Source of the DNA: Aquirhabdus parva
GTDB lineage: Bacteria > Pseudomonadota > Gammaproteobacteria > Pseudomonadales > Moraxellaceae
Assembly (NCBI RefSeq): GCF_003351745.1
Contig: NZ_CP031222.1
Coordinates: 1,036,207 to 1,100,206, forward strand
Length of the DNA stretch: 64,000 nt
Direction of reading: 5' to 3'
Shown: positions 26,597-35,337 of the stretch, piece after piece
Numbering within the stretch: the first letter of the stretch is position 1
How the letters are laid out: the number at the start of each line of letters is the position of its first letter
Notes under the pieces: generated by a model
Seen by the model: the letters and a program-made list of their open reading frames with translations, nothing else
The model's database searches: none
What the model was told of the DNA's origin: nothing
Translations under genes and position numbers: made by a program

Positions 26597-27871
26597 ATGT
26601 CCATGACCGAGCCAACATTGTCCAGTACCGAGTCACCACAGTCTGGTTTTTGGAAAAGAATTTTAATTTGTATCGTGATCGGTTTTTCGTCAGGTTTGCC
26701 GTTATTTGTCTTTTTGAATCTGATTCCGGCATGGGCTGATGCTTATCATCTCAATATCAAAACCATTGGTTTGTTGACCTTGTTGCAACTGCCTTATGTG
26801 TTTAAGCCATTATGGGCACCTTTTTTAGATTTTTTCCAATTTAGGCAGTTTGGGCGGCGCAGAACGTGGCTGGTTATTCTGCCGTTATTATTAGTGATCG
26901 CATTAGGCACATTGGGGACTCTACATCCTGATATCCAACTGACGCTGATCAGTGGACTTGGTATTCTGATCAGTTTTTTAAGTGCATCACTGGATATTGT
27001 GATTGACGCGTACCGTCGGGAGATTTTGCCTGATCGAGAACTGGGCTTAGGGAATACGGTCTATGTCAATGCCTATAAACTTGCCGGCTTGGTTCCGGGC
27101 GGTCTGGCGTTGATCCTTGCTGATCAATTGCCATGGGATCTGGTCTTTTTGATCGTGGCTCTTTTTATGTTGCCCTGTACACTTTTGGCGATCTTTGTAC
27201 ATGAGCCAGAGTTAAGGCAAGCCCCCCCGCGAACATTGGTCGGGGCCTTTATTGAACCTTTACAGGAGTTCTTTTCGCGTAAGGGTGTGAAAGCTGGGGT
27301 TGCTCTTATTGTCTTTATTTTTCTATATAAGCTGGGTGATGCGTTAGCGACGTCACTGGCGACCAAGTTTTATCTCGATATGGGTTATACCAAAACGCAA
27401 ATTGGCTCAGTAGCTAAAGTTGCTGTGCTATGGGGTGGATTGATCGGTGGTTTTGTAGGCGGTTTTGCCATGCTTAAACTTTCTATCAATCGAGCAATAT
27501 GGATATTTGGTTTCGCGCAAATGGCAGTCATTCCCTTATTTGCATGGCTTTCGATGCAAACAGGGCAGAGCTTAATCGCATTGGGGTCAGTTGTCGGGAC
27601 AGAAGCATTTGCGGTTGGACTGGGGACGGCGGCATTTGTAGCTTTTATTGCTAAAAGTACAAATCCCGCTTATACCGCATTTCAGCTAGCGCTATTATCT
27701 ACACTGGCTTCCTTGCCGCGTACGGTTGTGAGTAGCTATGCAGGTTATATGATTGATTTTATGGGTGGTTATACCAATTTCTTTTGGCTCTGTACGCTGC
27801 TGGCGATACCGGGGATGCTCATGTTGCCTTGGGTCGCGCCATGGTATGAGAAGAAAGTTTTGCAAGATTAA
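26597..27871 (+). CDS. ampG: Muropeptide permease AmpG (MFS)
   Basis: Proton-driven inner-membrane importer of anhydro-muropeptides for cell wall recycling. About 424 residues with 12-14 hydrophobic helices. Signature segments are 'SSGLPLFVFLNLIPAW', 'PYVFKPLWAPFLD', 'FGRRRTWLVI' and 'SLDIVIDAYRREIL'. I take ATG 26597 as start; an in-frame TTG at 26543 gives 18 more residues, and neither has a clear ribosome binding site. gloA follows 18 bp downstream, so the two are probably co-transcribed. Confidence 0.88.
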   Translation: MSMTEPTLSSTESPQSGFWKRILICIVIGFSSGLPLFVFLNLIPAWADAYHLNIKTIGLLTLLQLPYVFKPLWAPFLDFFQFRQFGRRRTWLVILPLLLVIALGTLGTLHPDIQLTLISGLGILISFLSASLDIVIDAYRREILPDRELGLGNTVYVNAYKLAGLVPGGLALILADQLPWDLVFLIVALFMLPCTLLAIFVHEPELRQAPPRTLVGAFIEPLQEFFSRKGVKAGVALIVFIFLYKLGDALATSLATKFYLDMGYTKTQIGSVAKVAVLWGGLIGGFVGGFAMLKLSINRAIWIFGFAQMAVIPLFAWLSMQTGQSLIALGSVVGTEAFAVGLGTAAFVAFIAKSTNPAYTAFQLALLSTLASLPRTVVSSYAGYMIDFMGGYTNFFWLCTLLAIPGMLMLPWVAPWYEKKVLQD

Positions 27872-27889
27872 ATAAGTGAGAGCGTTAAA

Positions 27890-28273
27890 ATGAGAATGTT
27901 ACATGTAATGCTGCGAGTCGGTAATCTAGAGCGGTCGCTTGCGTTCTATACCGAAGTGCTCGGTATGCGTTTATTGCGTCAGCAGGACTACCCTGAGGGT
28001 CGCTTTACATTGGCGTTTATTGGCTATGGCGATGAAGATAGCAATACCGTATTGGAGCTAACACATAACTGGGATACCACAAGCTATGACTTGGGCACAG
28101 GTTATGGACATATTGCCCTTGCGGTACCTGATGCTTATGCCGCCTGTGCTGAAATTAAATCCCGTGGTGGACGAGTTGTCCGTGAAGCTGGGCCAATGAA
28201 GCATGGCACGACTGTGATTGCCTTCGTTGAAGATCCCGATGGCTATAAAATTGAGTTAATCGAGCGAGCATAA
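27890..28273 (+). CDS. gloA: Lactoylglutathione lyase (glyoxalase I)
   Basis: 127 residues; converts the methylglyoxal-glutathione hemithioacetal to S-lactoylglutathione. The metal ligands are in place: His5 (MLHVMLRV), Glu56 (TVLELTHNW), His74 (YGHIALAV) and Glu122 (YKIELIE). ATG 27890, 18 bp after ampG with GAGAG upstream. Confidence 0.96.
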   Translation: MRMLHVMLRVGNLERSLAFYTEVLGMRLLRQQDYPEGRFTLAFIGYGDEDSNTVLELTHNWDTTSYDLGTGYGHIALAVPDAYAACAEIKSRGGRVVREAGPMKHGTTVIAFVEDPDGYKIELIERA

Positions 28274-28283
28274 GAGAGAAGCA

Positions 28284-28625
28284 CTATTTGTTCATACTCT
28301 TTTCAAAATAGGGTTGTTCTTTCAACCAGAGTCCAAATTCCTTCATGACAGCAACGATTTTTTGTAGTCGTTGCCCATCCAAGGTCAAGCAATATTCAAC
28401 TCTAACGGGAACTTCTGGGTAGATCGTGCGTTCGATCAGTCCTGCTTCTTCTAGCGCTCGTAAATCCAGTGTCAGCATACGTTGGGAAATATTCGGAATA
28501 TCTCGACGTAACGCATTGAATCGCTTAGGACCATCTAACAGATAAGAGACGATAAGCAGTCGCCAGCGCCCCCCGAGTAAGGACATTGCAGCTTCAACAG
28601 AGCAGCCTGATATATTTTCTTTCAT
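28284..28625 (-). CDS. HxlR-family transcriptional regulator
   Basis: 113-residue winged-helix regulator: 'CSVEAAMSLLGGRWRLLI' with the N-terminal cysteine typical of redox- or electrophile-sensing members, 'RFNALRRDIPNISQRMLTLDLRALEEAGLI', and 'VEYCLTLDG'. It is divergent from the glutathione transferase gene, and a 10-bp palindrome AAGTATACTT (28636-28645) lies just upstream of its start. Control of itself and the transferase is likely. Convergent with gloA (10 bp gap). Confidence 0.9.
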   Translation of the reverse strand: MKENISGCSVEAAMSLLGGRWRLLIVSYLLDGPKRFNALRRDIPNISQRMLTLDLRALEEAGLIERTIYPEVPVRVEYCLTLDGQRLQKIVAVMKEFGLWLKEQPYFEKSMNK

Positions 28626-28635
28626 GTGGGTTCTT

Positions 28636-28645
28636 AAGTATACTT
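28636..28645. promoter_or_regulatory. Candidate HxlR operator
   Basis: Perfect palindrome AAGTATACTT, 11 bp upstream of the HxlR-type gene, followed by a similar TATGTACCTA. HxlR dimers bind short palindromes of this kind. Inference. Confidence 0.4.
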
Positions 28646-28735
28646 TATGTACCTAGATAACAAAAAACTGCCTTCTTTACAATAGTAACTGCTCTATCTA
28701 CACTCATTTTTCATGTATTGAATGAGAGAGTCGTG

Positions 28736-29341
28736 ATGAAGTTGTATTTTGCACCTGAGACCTGTTCTTTATCACCGCACATTGTCTTGCGTGAGCTAGA
28801 GCTTCCTTTTGAGTTAATCAAGGTAAATAACAAAACGAAGATCACAGCGAGAGGTGAGGATTTCTGGCAGATCAATCCTAAAGGCTATGTGGCAGCATTG
28901 CAGTTAGATAATGGGCAAATACTCACGGAAGGTTCGGCTATTGTGCAATATCTGGCAGACTTAAAGCCTGAAGCGCTTCTAGCTCCACAAAATGGGACGT
29001 GGGAACGGGTGAGATTACAGGAGTGGTTAAGTTTTATCAGCAGTGAAATTCATTGTGGAATGAGTCCTCTTTTTAACCGTGATATTCCAGAGGGCGTGAA
29101 AGATATGTTTAAAAGTAAGCTTTATAAGCGCTTTGATTTCATTGAACTGACTTTGGCGGAGCATGATTATCTGCTGGGCGATTCTTTTAGCATCGCAGAT
29201 GCATATTTATTTACTGTGCTGGGCTGGGTCAAGTTTTTTGCAATTGATTTAAGTCCGTGGATTTCCATCATGAAATATCGTGATCGTATTCAGCCCCGTC
29301 CATCCGTTGTTGCGGCTTTGCAAGCAGAGGCGCTTGCTTAA
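28736..29341 (+). CDS. Glutathione S-transferase (GstA-like, beta class)
   Basis: About 201 residues with an N-terminal thioredoxin-like domain beginning MKLYFAPETCSLSPHI; Cys10 is the beta-class active-site cysteine, and 'LTEGSAIVQYLAD' binds glutathione. The C-terminal domain is all-helical. ATG 28736 is chosen over an in-frame TTG at 28718 because GAGAG lies just before it and relatives start MKLYY/F. Divergent HxlR-type gene probably controls it, pointing to a role in detoxifying electrophiles. Confidence 0.9.
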   Translation: MKLYFAPETCSLSPHIVLRELELPFELIKVNNKTKITARGEDFWQINPKGYVAALQLDNGQILTEGSAIVQYLADLKPEALLAPQNGTWERVRLQEWLSFISSEIHCGMSPLFNRDIPEGVKDMFKSKLYKRFDFIELTLAEHDYLLGDSFSIADAYLFTVLGWVKFFAIDLSPWISIMKYRDRIQPRPSVVAALQAEALA

Positions 29342-29350
29342 GCAAATGCG

Positions 29351-31306
29351 TTATCCTCCCATTTCTAGCGGTCTTTCTCGGAAGTGTAATTTATGACGAA
29401 CTTCCATGAGGCGATCATTAATCTTTTTCGCATCGCTGAGCGAGGAGGTCATACGCAAACGCCGATTCAGATACTGCTCGCATAGCTGTAAAGCCAGTTC
29501 CTGACAGAGCCCTTCCAAATGGACGGGTTCAGCGTTTAGGCTTTGGATATTGACGCGATCGAGCAAGTGACACAACCATGAGCGCTCGCGATCGTCCGGC
29601 CATGCACCCAGCAGAAAGTACAGTGCTTGTTCTGCATCATCGGGTAAGTCGGTGCGGAATTGTGCAATGAGTTGCAAGGCACGACCAAGAGGCTGGTTGA
29701 TATCTGCAAGTTCGTGCAACTCCTCTAGTGCTTCTGCTTGCATTGGATAATGCAGCAGAAGAAGTAAGGCTTGTTCTTCTAAAGAGTGCTGCTCAAAATT
29801 CAGAGAGTGCTGTACAAGCTGTGCGGTTTTACCTTTCCATCCTAGGCCTAGACGCTCCCGTAAGGATTGGAAGAGTAGTCTGCGATAACTGCCATTTTGT
29901 GGTAAGAGGTTAATCATCTCCTGTGCGTCACGCATCAAGCGACTTTTGCCTTCGGGATGTGCCAGATTGTGCTGTACGGCAAGAGTTTCGTACAGAAAAT
30001 CTGATAGTGGCGGGGCATTTTGAATGCGCCGTTTTAACCCAGTAGCGCCTTCGATCCGCACCAAAGAATCAGGGTCATGGTCTTGCGGCAATACAAGGAA
30101 GCGTAACTCACGACCATCTTCGAGTACGGGGAGCGATAGCTCTAAGGTACGCCAGGCTGCACGTTGACCAGCATTGTCGCCGTCAAAAGCTAAGGTGACG
30201 CGTGGATTTTGCTTAAATAAAGTAAGGAGATGATCAACGTTGGTTGCTGTTCCCAGAGCAGCAACAGCACCCGGTAAGCCTGCTTGATGCAGCGCAATGA
30301 CATCCATGTATCCTTCAACAATCAACCATTCCTCAGCCCGCGCTTTACGGCTCTCATAGAGACCATACAGAATTTGGTTTTTATAAAAAATCTCTGATTC
30401 AGGGGAGTTGATATATTTTGGTTTGATGTCATCACGCATAGCACGTCCACCAAAGCCCACCACACGCCCTTTAGGATCACGTATTGGAAATATGACACGG
30501 TCACGTAATAACACGTAGTCACGACCTTGTTCGGTAGTTCGGATGAGCCCGAGTTTCTTGAGACCTTCAATATCATGAGGAAAACGCTGAGCGAGATGAT
30601 TGGCGTGATCAGGCGCATAGCCTAGGCGCCAAGACTGAATCGCAGCATCATCTAAACCACGACGATCAAAATAAGCCCGTGCGGGTGGATTTAGGGTTAG
30701 TTGTTGTTCGTAGAACTGTGCAACTTGTTCAACCAAATCATAGAGTGTTGCTTCTAAAGGCTCATCAGGTGCTAAGGGTTGGAGTGGAAAATCATACTCA
30801 TAATAATCAAGACTATCATCACCACCAGGTGCCGAGTTCAAGTAGGAGTCTTCATCTAGCCCAGAAAAGTCCGCAGCAGGCGCTTCAGAGCTTGAATTCA
30901 CTGCCGTTGGTTGAGTGGATGATTTGATATCGGTTGTTTTTTTCTGTGTGACAGGTGTTGCTTGTCGTGTATAGCTTAAACGAGCCTTTGCTTCACGTAC
31001 CGCTTGAGGATTTCGTTCAGGCAGTTCTACGCCAGCACGCTGCGCAAGATCTTTGAGCACATCGATAAAGTCGCGGTTCTCATAGTTCATGAGAAAACTA
31101 ATGGCGTTGCCATTGGCATTACAACCAAAGCAATGGTAATAGCCTTTATCACGGTGAACGTGAAATGATGGGGTACTTTCTTGATGGAAAGGGCAGCAAG
31201 CGGTATAGCTTTTGCCAGATTTTTTGAGTGGGACGTGGCTGTGAATGAGTTCGACTAAGTCTGTACGATCGATAATCTGATCGACAATTGCGCGTGGAAT
31301 ACTCAT
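29351..31306 (-). CDS. dnaG: DNA primase
   Basis: Makes RNA primers for replication. 651 residues from ATG 31306. The N-terminal zinc finger is CCPFH...HCFGC (about residues 37-62), the TOPRIM domain has 'VEGYMDVIALHQAG' and 'LAFDGDNAG', and the C-terminal helicase-binding domain is all-helical. Between zinc finger and polymerase domain lies an unusual ~70-residue Ser/Thr/Asp-rich linker (about 115-183). ATG 31306 has GGAGG nine bases upstream (31316-31320); an in-frame TTG at 31315 is less likely. The ribosome binding site is the 3' arm of a strong hairpin. The gene follows bamD on the same strand rather than rpsU. Confidence 0.95.
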   Translation of the reverse strand: MSIPRAIVDQIIDRTDLVELIHSHVPLKKSGKSYTACCPFHQESTPSFHVHRDKGYYHCFGCNANGNAISFLMNYENRDFIDVLKDLAQRAGVELPERNPQAVREAKARLSYTRQATPVTQKKTTDIKSSTQPTAVNSSSEAPAADFSGLDEDSYLNSAPGGDDSLDYYEYDFPLQPLAPDEPLEATLYDLVEQVAQFYEQQLTLNPPARAYFDRRGLDDAAIQSWRLGYAPDHANHLAQRFPHDIEGLKKLGLIRTTEQGRDYVLLRDRVIFPIRDPKGRVVGFGGRAMRDDIKPKYINSPESEIFYKNQILYGLYESRKARAEEWLIVEGYMDVIALHQAGLPGAVAALGTATNVDHLLTLFKQNPRVTLAFDGDNAGQRAAWRTLELSLPVLEDGRELRFLVLPQDHDPDSLVRIEGATGLKRRIQNAPPLSDFLYETLAVQHNLAHPEGKSRLMRDAQEMINLLPQNGSYRRLLFQSLRERLGLGWKGKTAQLVQHSLNFEQHSLEEQALLLLLHYPMQAEALEELHELADINQPLGRALQLIAQFRTDLPDDAEQALYFLLGAWPDDRERSWLCHLLDRVNIQSLNAEPVHLEGLCQELALQLCEQYLNRRLRMTSSLSDAKKINDRLMEVRHKLHFRERPLEMGG

Positions 31307-31315
31307 GTCAAACAA

Positions 31316-31354
31316 CCTCCATCAGATGCGATTAAAATGCATCGCTGATGGAGG
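31316..31354 (-). promoter_or_regulatory. Hairpin sequestering the dnaG ribosome binding site
   Basis: On the minus strand CCTCCATCAG (31354-31345) pairs perfectly with CTGATGGAGG (31325-31316). The stem continues, after a 2-nt CG bulge, as ATGC/GCAT around a 9-nt AT-rich loop. The GGAGG of dnaG is wholly inside the 3' arm, and no T-run follows, so this looks like a translational control element rather than a terminator. Confidence 0.65.
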
Positions 31355-31375
31355 ATGATAACATGCCAAGCTCAG

Positions 31376-32506
31376 TTATGGCTTAGTTGAGGCTGCAGGT
31401 GAAGCAGAAGAAATCTGAGAAGGTGAGGTTGCTCTAGACGCCGGTGCGTTATTACTTTCACCCATTTCGCTATTATCTCCGCCTGAGAAGAGTGTGCCGA
31501 ACCAACGCGTTACGCCATGTCCAACTTTACTGAGAACCTGTCCGGTTTTTTGTAGGGTAGTTGGTTGGGCTGGTGCGTTGACATCGCTACTTGGGATCGG
31601 TGTTTTCACTGTTTGGTCAGCAGGTCCATTGGGAACGATGGTCGCTGCGGGTTTACCCAAGATGCCTAAAGTCATTTTATTAACCCAAGACGCTTCACCG
31701 CGTGCTTCAGCCAGATTCACCGTGTCGCCGTGAACCAGTTTCGGGTAGTTTGTTTTCAGCAAATCTAAATATTGATTTGCAAGGTCATTCATACCGAGTT
31801 GTTGATAGCTATAGACCAGCGTTGCGAGCGCTTCAGGCACTTGAGGTGTTTCTTGGTAATACTCTACGACCCAGCGTGCGCGTTGGACAGCTGCGACATA
31901 GGCTTTACGTTTTACGTTGTATCGAGCAACGTTCATTTCACCTTCGGCGAATTGATTGGTGATAAAACGCATACGCTGTGCAGCATCAGGTGCATAGCCA
32001 CTTTGTGGGAACTTGGTGACTAAGTCACGGAAGTTGTCGTATGCCGCACGCAGGTAGCCCGTATCACGATGCGCTGAATTCAGGTTGGTATAACGGAGTA
32101 AAACGTCAGACCCGGTTTCCATATTGGCAACACCGCGCAAATAATATGCATAGTCGACTTGCGGGTTTTGTGGATACAGTTTGATGAAACGATCCGCAGC
32201 GGTGATTGCACCGGGGTAATCGCTATTCCGGAAACGGGCATACATCAAATCAAGTTGACTTTGTTCGGTATAGGCGCCAACAGGGTAATATGTCTCAAGA
32301 GCTTCAAGGTCTTTGGTCGCATCACTAAAGCGTGCATCTCCTAAATACCGTTGAGCGGATTGATAATAACCCTGTTCAGTTTGGGTGGGACCAGCGTCTT
32401 TTTTCCGATCTGCATCTTTGCTGAATAAGCTGCTACAAGCGGACAGCAATAACGATCCTGACAGTACAACTGGCACTACAAGACCCGTCAAACGCGGCAG
32501 CGACAT
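31376..32506 (-). CDS. bamD: Outer membrane assembly lipoprotein BamD
   Basis: Essential lipoprotein of the BAM complex that inserts beta-barrel proteins. 376 residues: signal peptide with lipobox LLSAC (about residues 20-24), then TPR repeats (about 45-270) with the BamD signatures 'YYQSAQRYLGDARFSDAT' and 'YPQNPQVDYAYYLRGVANM'. A Pro/Ser/Ala-rich C-terminal tail of ~90 residues makes it longer than the ~245-residue E. coli protein. AGGAG five bases before ATG 32506. Divergent from rluD, the usual gammaproteobacterial arrangement. Confidence 0.93.
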   Translation of the reverse strand: MSLPRLTGLVVPVVLSGSLLLSACSSLFSKDADRKKDAGPTQTEQGYYQSAQRYLGDARFSDATKDLEALETYYPVGAYTEQSQLDLMYARFRNSDYPGAITAADRFIKLYPQNPQVDYAYYLRGVANMETGSDVLLRYTNLNSAHRDTGYLRAAYDNFRDLVTKFPQSGYAPDAAQRMRFITNQFAEGEMNVARYNVKRKAYVAAVQRARWVVEYYQETPQVPEALATLVYSYQQLGMNDLANQYLDLLKTNYPKLVHGDTVNLAEARGEASWVNKMTLGILGKPAATIVPNGPADQTVKTPIPSSDVNAPAQPTTLQKTGQVLSKVGHGVTRWFGTLFSGGDNSEMGESNNAPASRATSPSQISSASPAASTKP

Positions 32507-32578
32507 AAAAACTCCTGAGAAACATGCCCATCTGGGCTACAATGCCGGCTATTAAAGCATTTTTGCGCTGTTTCGCAA

Positions 32579-33766
32579 ATGATAAAATCCATGACCAACA
32601 CACAAAGCCTACAGATGACGACGCAAACAATGAGCGAAAACCCAGAGAAAGATCCGATAACCGATTTAGACGCCATTGATGGATGGTCTGAAGATGAAGC
32701 TGCGCCTGAGGATGACCTCGAAAGTTTGATCGATGACGATGCTATAGATACCCCAGATGAGCAGTTGCCGGATGATTTTGGCTTACAGGCACATCCTGCT
32801 ACACATATAGAGAAAACAGCGGTTATTGATGAAGCTTTAGCGGGTTTACGCTTTGATCAAGCGGCGGCTTCTTTATTTCCAGAATATTCGCGTGAAAAGT
32901 TGAAAGAGTGGATGCTGGCTGGTCAGCTCACTTTTGATGGGAAAGTTGTTAAACCGAAATCTCGTGCTTTGGGCGGAGAGACCATCACCCTTGATGTAAA
33001 ACTGGAAGCACAAACACGCAGCTTGCCGGAAGATATTCCGCTGAATATTGTGTTTGAAGATGATCAGATCATCGTTTTGAACAAACCAGCAGGGCTTGTC
33101 GTTCATCCCGGCGTCGGGAATTGGTCTGGAACACTCGTCAATGGCTTATTGCACCATGACTCACGTCTAGCCGAGCTCCCACGTGCAGGCTTAGTCCATC
33201 GGATTGACAAAGAAACCAGCGGTCTATTGGTTATTGCCAAGACTTTGGTTGCACAGCATAGCTTGTCACAGCAATTGGCAGAGAAATCGGTGTTTAGGAT
33301 TTATGACGCTGTAGCTGTGGGACATGTGATCGCGGGGGGGACTATTGATGAACCTATCCGTCGCCATTCTGTTGATCGTTTGAAAATGAGTGTGCAGCAT
33401 GGTGGACGTCCATCTGTGACGCATTATCGCGTCACTGAACGTTTTGGTTCGCACAGTTTGCTACGGGTTCAATTAGAAACCGGTCGCACACATCAAATTC
33501 GTGTTCATATGGCTCACATTGGTTTTCCATTGGTTGGTGATGCGACTTATGGTGGACGTGCCCGTTTACCAAGAGGCATTAGCGCTGACCTGATTCAAAC
33601 CTTGCAAGGATTTAAGCGCCAGGCGCTGCATGCACGCGAGTTGGGTTTGATTCATCCTGTTACTGGTGAAGAAATGCATTTTGAAGCGCCTTGGCCTGAC
33701 GACTTCGCCAATTTAGTCAAAATGTTGCGCCGTGAGGCACAACCTGATCTGAGTCAGTTCCGCTAG
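32579..33766 (+). CDS. rluD: 23S rRNA pseudouridine synthase RluD
   Basis: Modifies uridines in helix 69 of 23S rRNA. The S4 domain lies at about residues 88-140 and the RluA-type catalytic domain at about 155-380, with the catalytic aspartate in 'VHRIDKETSGLL' (about residue 210). It is 395 residues against ~326 in E. coli; the surplus is an acidic N-terminal extension of ~75 residues. The start is uncertain: ATG 32579 gives the full length, but ATG 32615 or 32630 are possible. pgeF follows 86 bp downstream. Confidence 0.93.
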   Translation: MIKSMTNTQSLQMTTQTMSENPEKDPITDLDAIDGWSEDEAAPEDDLESLIDDDAIDTPDEQLPDDFGLQAHPATHIEKTAVIDEALAGLRFDQAAASLFPEYSREKLKEWMLAGQLTFDGKVVKPKSRALGGETITLDVKLEAQTRSLPEDIPLNIVFEDDQIIVLNKPAGLVVHPGVGNWSGTLVNGLLHHDSRLAELPRAGLVHRIDKETSGLLVIAKTLVAQHSLSQQLAEKSVFRIYDAVAVGHVIAGGTIDEPIRRHSVDRLKMSVQHGGRPSVTHYRVTERFGSHSLLRVQLETGRTHQIRVHMAHIGFPLVGDATYGGRARLPRGISADLIQTLQGFKRQALHARELGLIHPVTGEEMHFEAPWPDDFANLVKMLRREAQPDLSQFR

Positions 33767-33852
33767 GTTTTATTTGGGCTTGATTGCTGTCATATCAGCT
33801 TAAGGGGTCTATCCTAAAATAGATCACTGGGCGAATATCGTTGGAGATGATT

Positions 33853-34617
33853 TTGAGTATTGATTTACAAGAGAGCTCCCTAAATTGGCTAGCCGCGACG
33901 GGATTACCACCCTCAGTTTTGGCAGGCCAAACCTTACGTCATGGTGCAGGCCACAGTCTTGCACCCTTTGACACGTTTAATCTTGCACTGCATGTTGGTG
34001 ATGATCCTGCTACGGTACAAGCCAATCGTATGGCGCTGCTTCAGCAGCTTGCTCCCTACGGTTGTGAACGTTTGGTGTGGCTCAATCAAGTTCATGGTAC
34101 TGAAGTTTATCGAGCGACTGCCGATGTGCAGATTGAAGTACCGACTGCTGATGCGGTGGTCACAGATCAAATTGGTGTGGGTTGTGTCATTATGACTGCC
34201 GACTGTTTACCTGTGGTGCTGTCTAGTGCGGATGGTCGTGAAGTTGCGTGCTCGCACGCGGGCTGGCGTGGGCTGCTTTCTGGCGTCATTGAAGCGGCTG
34301 CCCATGCCATGAAAGAACCACCGGTTTATGCTTGGCTCGGTGCTGCGATCGGTGCGGAGTCCTTTGAAGTCGGTCCCGAAGTACGAGATCAATTTGTTCA
34401 GGATGACCCTGCCAGTGCTGAGGCATTTACGGCGTTACCCAATGGCAAGGACAAAGCGGATCTCTATCAATTGGCACGCTTACGTTTAATGGGATTGGGT
34501 ATCGAGCGTGTCAGTGGTGGTGAACATTGCACGGTGCTGAATCAAGACCAGTTTTTTTCATATCGTCGTGATCAGCAAACTGGACGTATGGCCACGGTGG
34601 TCATGATTCGACCATAA
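33853..34617 (+). CDS. pgeF: Laccase-domain purine nucleoside phosphorylase / PgeF
   Basis: About 254 residues of the YfiH/PgeF family (peptidoglycan editing factor; copper oxidase and nucleoside phosphorylase activities have been reported for relatives). Metal/active-site motifs are 'NQVHGTEV', 'TADCLPVVLSS' and 'CSHAGWRGL'. I choose TTG 33853 because GGAG (33843-33846) stands six bases ahead; ATG 33847 is too close to that site. Order rluD-pgeF is conserved in gammaproteobacteria. Confidence 0.9.
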   Translation: MSIDLQESSLNWLAATGLPPSVLAGQTLRHGAGHSLAPFDTFNLALHVGDDPATVQANRMALLQQLAPYGCERLVWLNQVHGTEVYRATADVQIEVPTADAVVTDQIGVGCVIMTADCLPVVLSSADGREVACSHAGWRGLLSGVIEAAAHAMKEPPVYAWLGAAIGAESFEVGPEVRDQFVQDDPASAEAFTALPNGKDKADLYQLARLRLMGLGIERVSGGEHCTVLNQDQFFSYRRDQQTGRMATVVMIRP

Positions 34618-34668
34618 TGTGTGGCATGATGATTGATAAAACTGTAGTTTGGCCTCGTATGGGGTAAC

Positions 34669-35319
34669 ATGCGTTTATCGATATCACGCATTATATTCGT
34701 CAGAATTACTGGAAATTTTACTTTGTCTACACAGCCTTTACAGTCTAATCCTGCAATTGCCCAACGAGTAAAGCGACTTTGTGTCGTGTATCACAGTGCC
34801 TATGGTCATACCGCACGCGTGGCTCAAGCCATCGTTGATGGTGCTAACGAAGTCGCTGATGTGGATGCCTCACTCGTGTCGGTTGAGCATATGGACCACT
34901 ATAAATGGGAACTTTTGGATCAAGCGGATCTACTTGTTTTTGGTTCCCCGACCTATATGGGGAGTGTGACAGGTCAATTTAAGCTATTTATGGATGCGAC
35001 CTCGAGTCGTTGGATGGCGCGTGCATGGTCGGGTAAGCTTGCTGCTGGTTTTGCTAATTCTGGCGGGCTGAGTGGTGATAAATTATCCGTACTTCAGCAA
35101 ATTAATTTGTTTGCGATGCAGCATGGCATGCTGTGGAGTGGTCTGCCGTTGATGTCACAAGGACATGCGCCAAGCGACCTGAATCGTTTAGCCAGTTTCT
35201 TAGGCTTGATGACTCAGTCCGATAACTTACCTGTTGCTCAAACACCACCTGATGGTGATATGGCGACGGCGCGCTGGTTTGGTCAGCATCTTGCGCAGCT
35301 TATGCATCGTTTTTATTGA
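34669..35319 (+). CDS. Flavodoxin-family (WrbA-like) FMN protein
   Basis: 216 residues with a flavodoxin fold: FMN phosphate loop 'YHSAYGHTARVAQA' (about 41-54), 'VFGSPTYMGSVTGQFKLFMD' region (about 90-110) and 'FANSGGLSGDK'. Probably an NAD(P)H:quinone oxidoreductase or flavin reductase. The first ~20 residues look atypical. TTG 34723 (GGA nine bases before) may be the true start, while ATG 34669 has GGGG only four bases before. The Nudix/ThiE gene follows 18 bp after the stop, so they may form an operon. Confidence 0.82.
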   Translation: MRLSISRIIFVRITGNFTLSTQPLQSNPAIAQRVKRLCVVYHSAYGHTARVAQAIVDGANEVADVDASLVSVEHMDHYKWELLDQADLLVFGSPTYMGSVTGQFKLFMDATSSRWMARAWSGKLAAGFANSGGLSGDKLSVLQQINLFAMQHGMLWSGLPLMSQGHAPSDLNRLASFLGLMTQSDNLPVAQTPPDGDMATARWFGQHLAQLMHRFY

Positions 35320-35337
35320 TGGATCAAAGATTTAAAT

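Noticed and set aside
30241-30270. GTTGCTG...CAGCAAC inverted repeat inside dnaG resembling the activator palindrome
   Set aside because: It is in coding sequence, has a different spacer and no nearby sigma-54 promoter; likely chance.
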